From Ascidiaceihabitans sp039975415 (GTDB lineage Bacteria; Pseudomonadota; Alphaproteobacteria; Rhodobacterales; Rhodobacteraceae): 64,000 nt of DNA. The translations under genes were made by a program, and so were the position numbers. A model generated the notes under the pieces. The model searched no databases. It saw only the letters and a program-made list of their open reading frames with translations, and was not told where the DNA came from. Position 1 is the stretch's first letter, and each line of letters begins with the position of its first letter. The stretch is taken from the NCBI RefSeq assembly GCF_039975415.1, contig NZ_JBDWHD010000006.1; one strand, given 5' to 3'. Positions 16,445-24,704 of this stretch are shown in pieces.

Positions 16445-16888
16445 TCACGTTGCTTTGCGCACCAGAACTATTCCAACGATCATAAAGGCAATGCCGGCCA
16501 CCTTGCGCAAAGATACTTCCGTTTTGATGGCGCCAAACAAGCCAAAGTGATCGATGGCGGTTGTGGCTACGATTTGCCCCAAAAGGACCAGAAAAATCGC
16601 ATTTCCAAGCCCGATGATCGGGGCGATGGCTGTGACGGACAGTACATAAAAGACAACGAAAAAGCCGCCTGTCAGAGTCCACAACGGGGGGAATTGCGAT
16701 GGCAGGCGGGGCATGCCTTGCGCAAAAACCAGATATGTCGCGGACAGGGCAAACCCGAAAAACATCAAAACAACAGTGGCAAAAACCGGACTGGCCAATC
16801 GTGCGCCAAGATTTGCGTTGATGGCGGCCATTGTGGGGACGCCGATGCCTGCGCCAAACACGATAAGACTAAGCAACCAGGGTTTCAT
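16445..16888 (-). CDS. Small DMT-superfamily transporter (YdcZ/DUF606 family)
   Basis: 147 residues with four to five hydrophobic helices, beginning MKPWLLSLIVFGAGIG. The family motif PTMAAINANLGARLASPVFA (residues 18-37) and a C-terminal ALVRKAT-like basic end (GIVLVRKAT) are seen. Members are half-size drug/metabolite-type transporters of unknown substrate, sometimes working as paired or fused halves. It lies between the VWA gene and the methyltransferase, on the same strand as both but with gaps of 74 and 18 bp. The latter spacing suggests it is co-transcribed with the methyltransferase. Confidence 0.82.
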   Translation of the reverse strand: MKPWLLSLIVFGAGIGVPTMAAINANLGARLASPVFATVVLMFFGFALSATYLVFAQGMPRLPSQFPPLWTLTGGFFVVFYVLSVTAIAPIIGLGNAIFLVLLGQIVATTAIDHFGLFGAIKTEVSLRKVAGIAFMIVGIVLVRKAT

Positions 16889-16906
16889 GGGGCAGGGTCC
16901 TTGCCG

Positions 16907-17872
16907 TTATTCTGCGGCGACCAGGTCGTTCTGGTGATTTGTGTGAGCTTCCAAAGTCTCAAGCAGGCTGTTTGCCAGATGCCACGCCAGAACAGGCGGA
17001 ACGGCATTGCCGATCATGCGCTCTGTTTCACGCAGCTTGGCTTTGAAGATGAAATCGTCGGGAAAGGTCTGGAAGCGGGCCGCTTCGCGCATGGAAATAC
17101 GTCGGGGCAATTCGTAGTGGAACTGGTTGTTGCCATGACATTCTGCGCGAATGGTATGGGAGGTTTTGTTGGGGTCCAGCTTACGGCCGCCTTGATCGCT
17201 GCTTTTCTTGGCCAGTGACCACACATGGCTGTAGTCGGCGTCCTGCTCTAACCCGGCAAGGTCGGCAATGGCTGCTTTGGAGGTGATCCACGTATGCTTG
17301 TCCAAGGTCGGTTTTGGCGGGGTAAAGGGCACGGTGCCGCCTTTGACACCTACAATGAACACGCGTTCTCGGCGCTGGGGCACCTCAAAGTCGGCCGCGT
17401 GGTACAATTGGTAGGTGACGTCATAACCAAGGGCCGTGAAATCCTCGAGCACCTGCTTGAGGCTGTCGGCGTTGTACTTGTACAGCAGGCCGCGGACGTT
17501 TTCGGCAACAAACACTTTGGGCTGCATGCGCCGCACGGTTTCGACCATTGCGCGGTACAATCCGCTGCGTTCGCCCGCAACGCCTGCGCGTTTGCCATTG
17601 ATGGAAATGTCCTGACACGGAAAACCGCCCACAACGACATCACAGGCTTCGGGCAAGCTATCAAGGTGGCCCCAAACATCGCCCTGTAAAATTGGGTGTT
17701 TCAGGTTGTGTTCATATGTTTTGCACGCAAACGGGTTCAAATCATTGGCCCAGATCACGTCAAAAGGGCGTTCCGCATAGTGTTTGCCCAAGAACGAAAA
17801 CCCGCCCATCAGCCCAAGATCCATGCCACCGCAACCGCTGAACAGGGACACCACTTTGTAGTTATTTTTCAT
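16907..17872 (-). CDS. DNA (cytosine-5) methyltransferase of a type II R-M system
   Basis: 321 residues with the ordered C5-methyltransferase motifs: I LFSGCGGMDLG (residues 10-20), IV GGFPCQDIS with catalytic Cys86, VI ENVRGLL, VIII QRRERVFIVG and X RMIGNAVPP, with the target-recognition region between about 195 and 270. The neighbour upstream on the same strand is a PD-(D/E)xK endonuclease, so the pair is a restriction-modification system; the methylated sequence cannot be read from the protein. The endonuclease-first order is unusual and would need a separate methyltransferase promoter or delayed nuclease activity. Fragments of mobile DNA lie just upstream. Confidence 0.93.
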   Translation of the reverse strand: MKNNYKVVSLFSGCGGMDLGLMGGFSFLGKHYAERPFDVIWANDLNPFACKTYEHNLKHPILQGDVWGHLDSLPEACDVVVGGFPCQDISINGKRAGVAGERSGLYRAMVETVRRMQPKVFVAENVRGLLYKYNADSLKQVLEDFTALGYDVTYQLYHAADFEVPQRRERVFIVGVKGGTVPFTPPKPTLDKHTWITSKAAIADLAGLEQDADYSHVWSLAKKSSDQGGRKLDPNKTSHTIRAECHGNNQFHYELPRRISMREAARFQTFPDDFIFKAKLRETERMIGNAVPPVLAWHLANSLLETLEAHTNHQNDLVAAE

Positions 17873-17934
17873 GTCGTATCCCCCTTTTGCGCAAAGCCCG
17901 AAGTGATCATGCCCGGCTGGCTTTTGCGATGTGC

Positions 17935-18948
17935 CTATTGCGCTACTTTACCCTGCTCTTCCAAAAAGAGGTAGTCCGAAGGCGTCCAGTCTTGCGCAAA
18001 CGCATCCGCGCGGTCCAGCCATTCCAACAGCCTGTCCTTGGCCGCAGGACATGTTCCCCAATACTCCAGAAACAATGCGTCTTCAAGATTGGTTGCGGCG
18101 GCGCGAAACTCTGTTTGGATGTCGATCAGGGCATTGATCAGAAAATTGCCTGTCGGTCCCTTTTCGCCAACGCTGCCTGCCGAATAAAGATCACGGGCCT
18201 GCGGGCATAAAACGCCGCGATAGGTCATCAGATACAAAACCGCATCCACATATTTGCGACGTTGCCGGGACCCGCCCACAATCTGGGGACACATCAACGC
18301 AGCTTCCGCCCGAAACTGCCGCTTTTGATGCTGTGGCAAATCCATGTAAACCTGCACTTGTAAGGGCAGCGAATGTGACTGATTGTCGACGTCACTGTCT
18401 TCAAGCCACCAAAGCCTTTCCCCGTCTTTCAAGCGCCCGCGGGCGTATTGGCGGATCAATGGCATCTTGTCGTGCATCGGCAGTGACCGAAAATCTTCGT
18501 AGGTGGTGCCGAGATGATCGAACAACGGGGTCTGTGTGCCGATTTCGATTTCAAAACGTGGAACATGGCTGGTGCGGACATGCATGATGGACTTGCCATA
18601 ATCCGCCCAACGCACTTCGGGGGTGCCGCCGAATTTTCCGTAGATGACATAGATTTGGTCGACATTCTTGGCGCGTTGGCCTTCGGAAACGGAGTTGGCG
18701 ATGCACCGCCAGCTGTTGCTTTCCGTGGCTTTGACCTCAACGCCGAAGCCACCGACAACGATATCGGGAAATCCCTGATCAATGTCGGGCTGTGCGTCCA
18801 GTCCGGTGCCGTGCAGCAAGTTCCCCATCACCGTACGCACGCGCAATTCAAAGGCGCTGGGCTTATGATGTCGGGTGCTGGCGCGGGCTTCGGCGGTCAA
18901 TTGAACACACGCCGCCGCCAACAGGCCTTCAAATTGGGTTTTGTCCAT
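17935..18948 (-). CDS. Type II restriction endonuclease, PD-(D/E)xK fold
   Basis: 337 residues from ATG 18948 (the frame runs back to 19047 without need). The catalytic motif is clear: Pro-Asp62 (GFPDIVV), eight residues, then Glu71-Val-Lys73 (GVEVKAT). I do not recognise a named restriction enzyme. The rest is a mixed domain containing RQRRKYVDAVLYLMTYRG. The gene precedes the C5-methyltransferase by 62 bp on the same strand; no controller gene is seen. Cleavage at the sequence protected by the neighbouring enzyme is inferred from synteny. Confidence 0.85.
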   Translation of the reverse strand: MDKTQFEGLLAAACVQLTAEARASTRHHKPSAFELRVRTVMGNLLHGTGLDAQPDIDQGFPDIVVGGFGVEVKATESNSWRCIANSVSEGQRAKNVDQIYVIYGKFGGTPEVRWADYGKSIMHVRTSHVPRFEIEIGTQTPLFDHLGTTYEDFRSLPMHDKMPLIRQYARGRLKDGERLWWLEDSDVDNQSHSLPLQVQVYMDLPQHQKRQFRAEAALMCPQIVGGSRQRRKYVDAVLYLMTYRGVLCPQARDLYSAGSVGEKGPTGNFLINALIDIQTEFRAAATNLEDALFLEYWGTCPAAKDRLLEWLDRADAFAQDWTPSDYLFLEEQGKVAQ

Positions 18949-19096
18949 GTTGTACGCCCTTTTGTCGGCGCAGAGTGCAGGGCGGGGAATGATTCTGCTA
19001 GGTGTTGTGTTGCGCTGTGTCCACTGGACCATGCGGTGACTTTGCATGGCCCGAAACCTGACCGATCAGGCCAGGCGTTGGACGATGCAAAACAGA

Positions 19097-19230
19097 TCAA
19101 GTCTGGGTTGCAAGCTTGAACAGCAGATAAAGCCCCAAACCGATGCCACTTAGACCAGTATCAAGGGCCCCCGCCAGACGGCACATTACAAAAATGCGGG
19201 CGCCGTTTTCTTGGCCATGCGACCCCGACA
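19097..19230 (-). pseudogene. Remnant of a membrane-protein C-terminus
   Basis: A minus-strand frame ending at 19097 reads a short hydrophobic tail (MCRLAGALDTGLSGIGLGLY) resembling the last helix of LysE-type exporters, with no intact start or upstream domain. It lies between the endonuclease and IS debris. Treat as a possible truncated transporter; identification is weak. Confidence 0.3.
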
Positions 19231-19350
19231 GCGAAGAAATGCAATGCCGTGGCAGATGCGTGCCACAAAAAAGGTCGCGTCAATGCCACAAGTCGCAGTA
19301 AGGATTACTACTGAACAAGCTGCAAGATTTGGCCGCATCGGTGCGTGTGT

Positions 19351-19581
19351 TTAATCAGATCGAGATTTTGTTGTTTCGAGTATCTCTGCGGCCATCTTCT
19401 TCGTCCACGACACATCTGGAAATGTCATGTGATCCAGAACGTTTCGCTTCATAATGGTGGGGTTTTCGCGCAGCGTCTTTGCGTATGACTTCTGCCCTTC
19501 GCCTACTGGGGTATGTCCAAGGAAAATGTCTAACATCTTTGGTGCGATACCATCAGTCAAAGCGTTGGTTTCGAAGGAATA
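19351..19581 (-). pseudogene. Truncated ORF fused to IS5 debris, tyrosine-recombinase-like tail
   Basis: The frame that begins as IS5 transposase continues without a stop into an unrelated stretch ending at 19351. It contains KMLDIFLGHTPVGEGQKSY, where the LGH and the Tyr 12 residues later resemble the last active-site box of tyrosine recombinases. No other recombinase motifs are present, and the domain start is lost. It is probably the tail of an integrase or similar gene joined to the insertion remnant by deletion. Confidence 0.35.
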
Positions 19582-19725
19582 ACGCCAACGTAAGCCATAG
19601 CGATTGAGGAAGATAATGCCAGTTAAGACATGTCAATCGTCAACGCGCGGTACGCCATGGCTGTTTGGAAAATAGGGTCGAAGCCGCGCCATTTGATCTT
19701 CGTTCAGCCAGTAAAGATTGCTCAT
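19582..19725 (-). pseudogene. IS5-family (IS427 group) transposase N-terminal fragment
   Basis: From ATG 19725 the frame reads MSNLYWLNEDQMARL, PYFPNSHGVPRVDD, a TGA stop, then HVLTGIIFLNRYGLRWR. This is the start of an IS427-group transposase in which an Arg codon (CGA) has become TGA. The homology stops at about 19582, so the DDE catalytic core is gone. The outer inverted repeat survives at 19780-19799. It is non-functional on its own. Confidence 0.85.
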
Positions 19726-19779
19726 AAAGTCCCCCAGATTGAGGGATATGAAGCACGCAGCCATCTCAGCCTCAGGTGG

Positions 19780-19799
19780 ATTAATGGGTCCTGAGCCTA
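19780..19799. repeat. IS5-type terminal inverted repeat
   Basis: The 20 bases ATTAATGGGTCCTGAGCCTA upstream of the transposase fragment are identical to 2514-2533. They mark the outer end of this insertion sequence. No second end was found on the other side, in agreement with a deletion. Confidence 0.75.
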
Positions 19800-19842
19800 G
19801 CAAAAAAACCCTATTTGGACCCATAGGCGCTGACGTCAGACA
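19798..19842. repeat. Dispersed repeat, copy A (shared with 53859-53902)
   Basis: A 45-base stretch next to the IS5 end resembles 53859-53902. The core CTATTTGGACCCATAGGCGC and the following TGACGTCAGACA match the second copy at 28 of 32 positions. Both copies directly adjoin insertion-sequence remnants. The family is not one I recognise. Confidence 0.6.
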
Positions 19843-19874
19843 CTTCGGTGGGTAACGTTTAGGTGTGACAAAAT

Positions 19875-21017
19875 CTAATCTTTCTCGTTTGTCAGCACGA
19901 CCGTTGACGCGGCCGAGAACATGCCGCCGACGCCATGCACCATGGAAATTTTGGCGTTCTCGATCTGTGCAGGGGATACACCGCGCATTTGCCGCACGCC
20001 TTCTTGCAGCGCGTACATCCCATACATGCCAGAGTGCATATAGCTCAAACCGCCCCCGTTTGTATTGAGCGGCAGGCTGCCCCCCGGTCGGGTATGACCT
20101 TCGGCAATAAAACTACCTGCTTCGCCCGGGGCGACGAAACCCAAGTCTTCCAATCCGTAGATCGGCAGGTGGGCAAAGGCGTCATAGATCATAAGGTGAT
20201 CCACATCGGCAGTGGATATACCCGCGTTTTCAAAGGCCAGTTTTCCAGAGATACGGAAGGCTTTGGAGGATGTGAAATCCTCCATTTGGCTGACCATTGG
20301 GCCTTGGGTACATTCGCCCCCCATGCCACGCAGATAGACAGGTTTGGTCGGAAAATCTTGGGCGCGTTCTGATGTTGTCAAAACCAATGCACCGCCACCG
20401 TCACTGACCAAGCAGCACATAAGTTTGCGAAACGGGTAGGCGATCATACGCGAATTCAACACGTCATCCACAGTCATTGGATCGCGCGCTGTAGCGCGAG
20501 GATGAAAACCGGCCCATTCGCGTTGGACCACTGCGACCATGGCCAGCTGTTCTTCGGTAAGACCGTGATCCTTCATTTTGCGCATCACGGGGAGCGGGAA
20601 TTTTATAGGTGGAAATCGTGCGCCATAAACGTTTTCAAATTCCTGCTGCATTTGTGCGGGGAAAAGCGGGCGGTGTCCGCGGTTGTCGGATCTGCCGCTT
20701 TCGCCGTGCGTGATCAAAACTGTTGTGCACAACCCTGCCTTAAGCGCGGCGGCAGCATGGCGAACATGGGTGATAAACGAACATCCCCCGACAGATGTGC
20801 CATCGGCCCATGTGGGTGTGATCCCGAGGTATTCGGCAATTTCCGCCACGTCATGGCCGGCTGTTGCAATCCCGTCGACATCGCGGATCGATAGCCCACA
20901 ATCGGCGAGCGCATTTAAGGCCGCATCTGCGTGTAGTCCAATCTGGCTTAACTCGGGCACTTTACCCATTCGTGTGGTTTCTGCTGCGCCAACAATTGCG
21001 ATTTCAGTCAAGCTCAT
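19875..21017 (-). CDS. SCP2-type thiolase / thiolase-like aldolase
   Basis: 380 residues of the non-decarboxylating thiolase-like superfamily, SCP2/lipid-transfer branch. A Cys at 79 in SVGGCSF lies where the nucleophile or its substitute is expected; the C-terminal SxxHSG segment (LNTNGGGLSYMHSGMYG) aligns with the usual GHP His motif. It is translationally coupled (4 bp overlap) to a DUF35 Zn-ribbon/OB protein. In steroid and bile-acid degradation this pairing marks Ltp2-type aldolases that remove side-chain carbons by retro-aldol cleavage; in other pathways it is a 3-ketoacyl-CoA thiolase. It is the last gene of a seven-gene operon starting at 27425. Confidence 0.85.
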   Translation of the reverse strand: MSLTEIAIVGAAETTRMGKVPELSQIGLHADAALNALADCGLSIRDVDGIATAGHDVAEIAEYLGITPTWADGTSVGGCSFITHVRHAAAALKAGLCTTVLITHGESGRSDNRGHRPLFPAQMQQEFENVYGARFPPIKFPLPVMRKMKDHGLTEEQLAMVAVVQREWAGFHPRATARDPMTVDDVLNSRMIAYPFRKLMCCLVSDGGGALVLTTSERAQDFPTKPVYLRGMGGECTQGPMVSQMEDFTSSKAFRISGKLAFENAGISTADVDHLMIYDAFAHLPIYGLEDLGFVAPGEAGSFIAEGHTRPGGSLPLNTNGGGLSYMHSGMYGMYALQEGVRQMRGVSPAQIENAKISMVHGVGGMFSAASTVVLTNEKD

Positions 21018-21421
21018 GCTGCACCTCCTTGGGGGCGAAACTGTGGAACGGTGACATCGCCGCGGTTTTCAAATGTGACTTCCACGGGCATGTCCACTTC
21101 AATCGCGCTGGGGTCGACAGGGCAGTCCAAAAGGTTGGTGAGCATACGCGTGCCTTCCTCTAATTCTACAACTGCGACGATATAGGGTGGTTCGTATCCG
21201 GGTGCGGGTAGATGGCTGATGACATAGGAATACAGCCGACCTTTGCCCGATGCTTCGCGTACAATAACGTCGCGGTTCCCGCAGTTTGGGCAAAAGGGGC
21301 GGGGTGGGAAATAGCTTTGATCACAAGAGGTGCAGTGGTTCAATAAAAGTTGCCCTGCCTTGGCACCATCCCAGTAAAACTGCGTTTCGGGATAGATTTC
21401 GGGGTGTGGTTTTTCTGTCAT
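21014..21421 (-). CDS. DUF35 Zn-ribbon / OB-fold partner of the thiolase
   Basis: 135 residues. A zinc ribbon with Cys30, Cys33, Cys44 and Cys47 (CTSC ... CPNC) is followed by an OB-fold domain (GKGRLYSYVISH, PPYIVAVVELEEG). Such proteins bind CoA substrates and form complexes with SCP2-type thiolases or with MaoC hydratases. It overlaps the thiolase start by 4 bp, so a stoichiometric complex is likely. It is 27 bp downstream of the MaoC gene. Confidence 0.9.
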   Translation of the reverse strand: MTEKPHPEIYPETQFYWDGAKAGQLLLNHCTSCDQSYFPPRPFCPNCGNRDVIVREASGKGRLYSYVISHLPAPGYEPPYIVAVVELEEGTRMLTNLLDCPVDPSAIEVDMPVEVTFENRGDVTVPQFRPQGGAA

Positions 21422-21448
21422 CGGAGATGTCCTTGAGAAAGGGGAAAC

Positions 21449-22309
21449 TTAAGAAAGATGGGCAAGGCCGTTGTTCAGGACAACGACATCGCGTTCCAGC
21501 ACGCGCGCGCGAAAGCTGACGGTGTCGCCATCTTCCCAAATCTCGGTGCGAATGGTTTCACCGGGGTAGACTGGCGCGGAAAAGCGTTGCTGCATATGCG
21601 TCAGCGCTGAAAAATCACCCTGTCTGAGCGCCATTGGCAAGGACCACGACGCCACCGCCATTGTGCACAGACCATGCAAGATCGGTCGTTCAAACCCGAC
21701 CGCTTGCGCGACAGCAGGATCGGCGTGCAGTGGATTGAAATCGCCGCTTAAGCGATAGATTAGTGCACTGCGCGGTGATGTTTTGAAATCATGGTGCGTG
21801 TCAGGCGCGCGGTCAGGTAGGGCATGAATGGGTTTCACAGGTCCCGTCGGCCCCCCAAACCCGCCATCTGCGCGCGCAAAAGTGGTCGAAGAGACCGTGG
21901 CAATCGGCAAGCCGGTCGCTTTGTCCGTCAGTTTGCGATCTGTATAGATCAGCGCGCCTTTGTCTGCCCCTTTGTCGATGATATCGACGATTTTGGTTTC
22001 ACCCAGAATGACCCCTTCTTGTGGGATCGGGTTGTGAATGGTCAGGGATTGTTCGCCATGCAGGATTTTTTGCCACGTCAGACCAGTATCGGGCTCCATC
22101 GCCCAAAAACCGGGATAGGACAGCACATTTACCATAGCGGGCAGTGGAGCAAAGCCGTCGGCGCGTTCGAAAATTGCCTGCAGCTCAGCTGTGGCCATTG
22201 GATCACCGCCGAGCCCAACACCCAAGGCAAACAGGCTGCAATCTTTGGCGGTATAGGCATGTTCGACCACATCAAAGGGTCGTGACAGCAAAGAATCTCT
22301 ATCAATCAT
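21449..22309 (-). CDS. MaoC-type 2-enoyl-CoA hydratase (HSD17B4 hydratase-2-like)
   Basis: 286 residues, double hot-dog architecture. The catalytic hydratase-2 motif is complete in the second half: SGDFNPLHADP followed by GFERPILHGLC, carrying the Asp/His dyad near residues 195-200. The N-terminal hot-dog is a degenerate binding domain. The length matches the hydratase domain of peroxisomal multifunctional enzyme 2. It should hydrate a trans-2-enoyl-CoA to the (R)-3-hydroxyacyl-CoA, which the SDR encoded at 27537 could oxidise. Confidence 0.9.
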   Translation of the reverse strand: MIDRDSLLSRPFDVVEHAYTAKDCSLFALGVGLGGDPMATAELQAIFERADGFAPLPAMVNVLSYPGFWAMEPDTGLTWQKILHGEQSLTIHNPIPQEGVILGETKIVDIIDKGADKGALIYTDRKLTDKATGLPIATVSSTTFARADGGFGGPTGPVKPIHALPDRAPDTHHDFKTSPRSALIYRLSGDFNPLHADPAVAQAVGFERPILHGLCTMAVASWSLPMALRQGDFSALTHMQQRFSAPVYPGETIRTEIWEDGDTVSFRARVLERDVVVLNNGLAHLS

Positions 22310-22324
22310 TGGCGTGTCCTTGTG

Positions 22325-23896
22325 TCAGTTTGTGTTCAGAAATTGTTGCCGCAACACCCGGCGCAATATTTTGCCAGAGGGGGCTTTGGGAATGTCTTGA
22401 ACCACCTCGATCCGTTGCACGATTTTGTAGGTCGCCAATTTGGTGCTGAGGTAGGTTTGAATCTCCTCCAAACCGAGAACCTCGCCCGCTTCAAAGACAA
22501 GCACGGCCATGGGAACTTCGCCCTTTTCGGGGTCCGGCGCCCCAAAAACCGCGGCATCCTTGATGCTGGTGTGCGTGATCAAGGCGGCTTCGACCTCAGC
22601 GGGAGCAACAGGGAAACCGTTGCTTTTGATCATCTCTTTCAGACGGTCATGGATCGAAAGATGCCCTTCTGCATCAAATGAGCAAATATCGCCGGTGCGC
22701 AGCCAACCGTCTTCGGTCAGCACTTCGGCCGTCGCTTCGGGATTGTTGAGATACCCTTTCATCACAAAAGGACCTCTGACCCAAAGTTCGCCTGCGACGC
22801 CAACATCGCAGTCCTCTTTTGTATCAGGATCGACAATCCGGCTTTGTCCGTTCGCAACGGTCACGCCAAGGGTTTCCCATTTTGTACTATTGATGGGGTG
22901 TGAATGGCTGGAGCCGCTCAATTCCGTCATGCCGTAGCCTTGGTAAAACTGGCAGTCCAATCGTTCGCTAATCAGTTGCCCGATTTCAGAGGACAAAGGC
23001 GCGGCACCTGATCCGATATCGGTGACCGCAGACAGATCATAGCGGTCAACGCGTGGGTCTTTGGCCAGCATTACAGCAATAGGTGGAACGACATTCAGGC
23101 GCTTGGCTTTGGTGTCCTGTGCAATCTGTAGATATTCTTCAAGGTTAAAGCGCTGCATGAGATGCAAATGCCCCCCTGATCCAGGAAACACGATTTGGCA
23201 AAGCATCAAGCCGAAGATATGGAAAAAAGGCAGGAAGACAGGGGCCACGTCCTGTTGTCCGATGTTGCGGTTGTCTTGCCATTGGGTCGCGTTGGCCAAC
23301 AGATTGCGATGGGTCAGCATCACACCTTTGGGCAGACCTGTCGTGCCAGAGGAATAAGGAATAACAGCAACATCTTGATCCGGATCAATTGGCACTTGTG
23401 TGGTGAGCGGGGCAGCGCCGCTTGTGTCAATGAAGGCATCAAGCGCTGTGGGGTCCATTGCTACGACATTGCGCAAATCTGTGTCGGACAAGGCGGTTTG
23501 CGCCATCTCCGTAAGGCCGGGATCATAAAACAACATCGCTGCGTTCGTCGCGCGCAGCTGGAAATCAAGCTCCGCTGCGGTGTATCGGGGGTTGATCATG
23601 GTCAAGGTGCCACCTGCCAGCGCAGTCGCTTGGAACAGCACAAAATAATGGATGCTGTTCGGGGCCATGACAGCGACAACATCCCCCTTTTGAAGCCCCT
23701 GCGCCACAAGCGCCCCGGCGAGGGCTTGAATTTGGTCAATCGCGTGTTGGCCGGTGATGGAAATGCCCGAAAAGGTCTCGGTGAAAACCGGAGCATCATG
23801 GCTTTTTCGCAACCCTTGGATCACCCATTCAGTGACGGACATGTCTGGCACGGGTAAGGCTGGATGCGGGCTATCGAAGATGATTTGTTTTGACAT
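22325..23896 (-). CDS. AMP-forming acyl-CoA ligase, 4-coumarate-CoA-ligase type
   Basis: 523 residues from ATG 23896 (the frame extends to 23956). ANL-family motifs: P-loop SSGTTGLPKG (residues about 180-189), A5 YGMTELSG, A7 LRTGDICSFD, A8 DRLKEMIKSNGF and the acyl-adenylate lysine in PSGKILRR near the C-terminus. It activates a free carboxylic acid to its CoA thioester. The 4CL-like sequence allows aromatic or medium/branched acyl substrates. It is the fourth gene of the operon, 8 bp after the enoyl-CoA hydratase gene. A second ligase lies three genes upstream. Confidence 0.92.
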   Translation of the reverse strand: MSKQIIFDSPHPALPVPDMSVTEWVIQGLRKSHDAPVFTETFSGISITGQHAIDQIQALAGALVAQGLQKGDVVAVMAPNSIHYFVLFQATALAGGTLTMINPRYTAAELDFQLRATNAAMLFYDPGLTEMAQTALSDTDLRNVVAMDPTALDAFIDTSGAAPLTTQVPIDPDQDVAVIPYSSGTTGLPKGVMLTHRNLLANATQWQDNRNIGQQDVAPVFLPFFHIFGLMLCQIVFPGSGGHLHLMQRFNLEEYLQIAQDTKAKRLNVVPPIAVMLAKDPRVDRYDLSAVTDIGSGAAPLSSEIGQLISERLDCQFYQGYGMTELSGSSHSHPINSTKWETLGVTVANGQSRIVDPDTKEDCDVGVAGELWVRGPFVMKGYLNNPEATAEVLTEDGWLRTGDICSFDAEGHLSIHDRLKEMIKSNGFPVAPAEVEAALITHTSIKDAAVFGAPDPEKGEVPMAVLVFEAGEVLGLEEIQTYLSTKLATYKIVQRIEVVQDIPKAPSGKILRRVLRQQFLNTN

Positions 23897-23903
23897 AACG
23901 GCC

Positions 23904-24704
23904 CTATGAAAAGTTGAATTTTGGCGGCTTTTTCTCGGTAAAGCGCCCGATAGCATTTATGTGATATTCACTGGTCAGGCATTGTGCCTGTGCTTCGGCT
24001 TCCAGCTTCAGCATTGTTTCTGCATCACTTTGCAATGCGCGCCCTGTTAGTTCTTTTGTCAGTGAAAACGCCAACTGAGACGTTTCTTGCATCATGCCCG
24101 CGATCTCTAAGGCGCGGGGTAAAACGGCCTCTGGGGGTAGCACTTCCATGCAAATGCCAAGCGCTTGCGCTTCGGTGGCCCCGACAACGCGCGCAGTATA
24201 AAACAGCTCGCGTGCTTTTTGCAGACCAATGATACGGGGTAGGGACCACATCAGATTGCAATCTGGCACAGCCCCCACCTTGGCAAAGGACGCTCCAAAT
24301 TCGGCCCGCTCGGAGGCGATCACAATATCGGCGCACATGGCCAGCCCAAAGCCAGCACCATAAGCAGGACCATCCACCGCTGCGATCACAGGAACGGGCA
24401 GCGCGCAGAACTGCTTGAACCAATCGTGCAGGGCTTCCATCCGCGCTTTGGCGGTGTCATGGCTATATTCCTCGCCGGATTTGTGGCGGCGCAACATGGC
24501 CTTTAGATCACCGCCGGCACTAAACACGCCGCCCGTTCCGGTCAGCACAACAGCGCGCAAGGTTGCATCACCTGTTAGCGCTGCGGCGGCGTCGCGTAGC
24601 CCATCGCGGATGTCTTGGGAAAATGCGTTACGGCTTGCCGGTTCGTTCAATTCGATCAAAGCTACATCGCCGTCGCGCGTCACTTTTACAGCGTCACTCA
24701 TCAT
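23904..24704 (-). CDS. Enoyl-CoA hydratase/isomerase (crotonase fold)
   Basis: 266 residues. Two ATG codons (24704, 24701) follow a GGAG site; the first is used. The oxyanion-hole motifs are AFSAGGDLKAM (residues about 59-69) and AVDGPAYGAGFGLAMCADIV (about 112-130), and the catalytic-Glu region reads SFAKVGAVPD, where the usual Glu is not obvious. It overlaps the upstream ligase by 11 bp. Besides the MaoC hydratase this gives the operon a second hydratase, perhaps for another ring or chain step. Confidence 0.88.
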   Translation of the reverse strand: MMSDAVKVTRDGDVALIELNEPASRNAFSQDIRDGLRDAAAALTGDATLRAVVLTGTGGVFSAGGDLKAMLRRHKSGEEYSHDTAKARMEALHDWFKQFCALPVPVIAAVDGPAYGAGFGLAMCADIVIASERAEFGASFAKVGAVPDCNLMWSLPRIIGLQKARELFYTARVVGATEAQALGICMEVLPPEAVLPRALEIAGMMQETSQLAFSLTKELTGRALQSDAETMLKLEAEAQAQCLTSEYHINAIGRFTEKKPPKFNFS

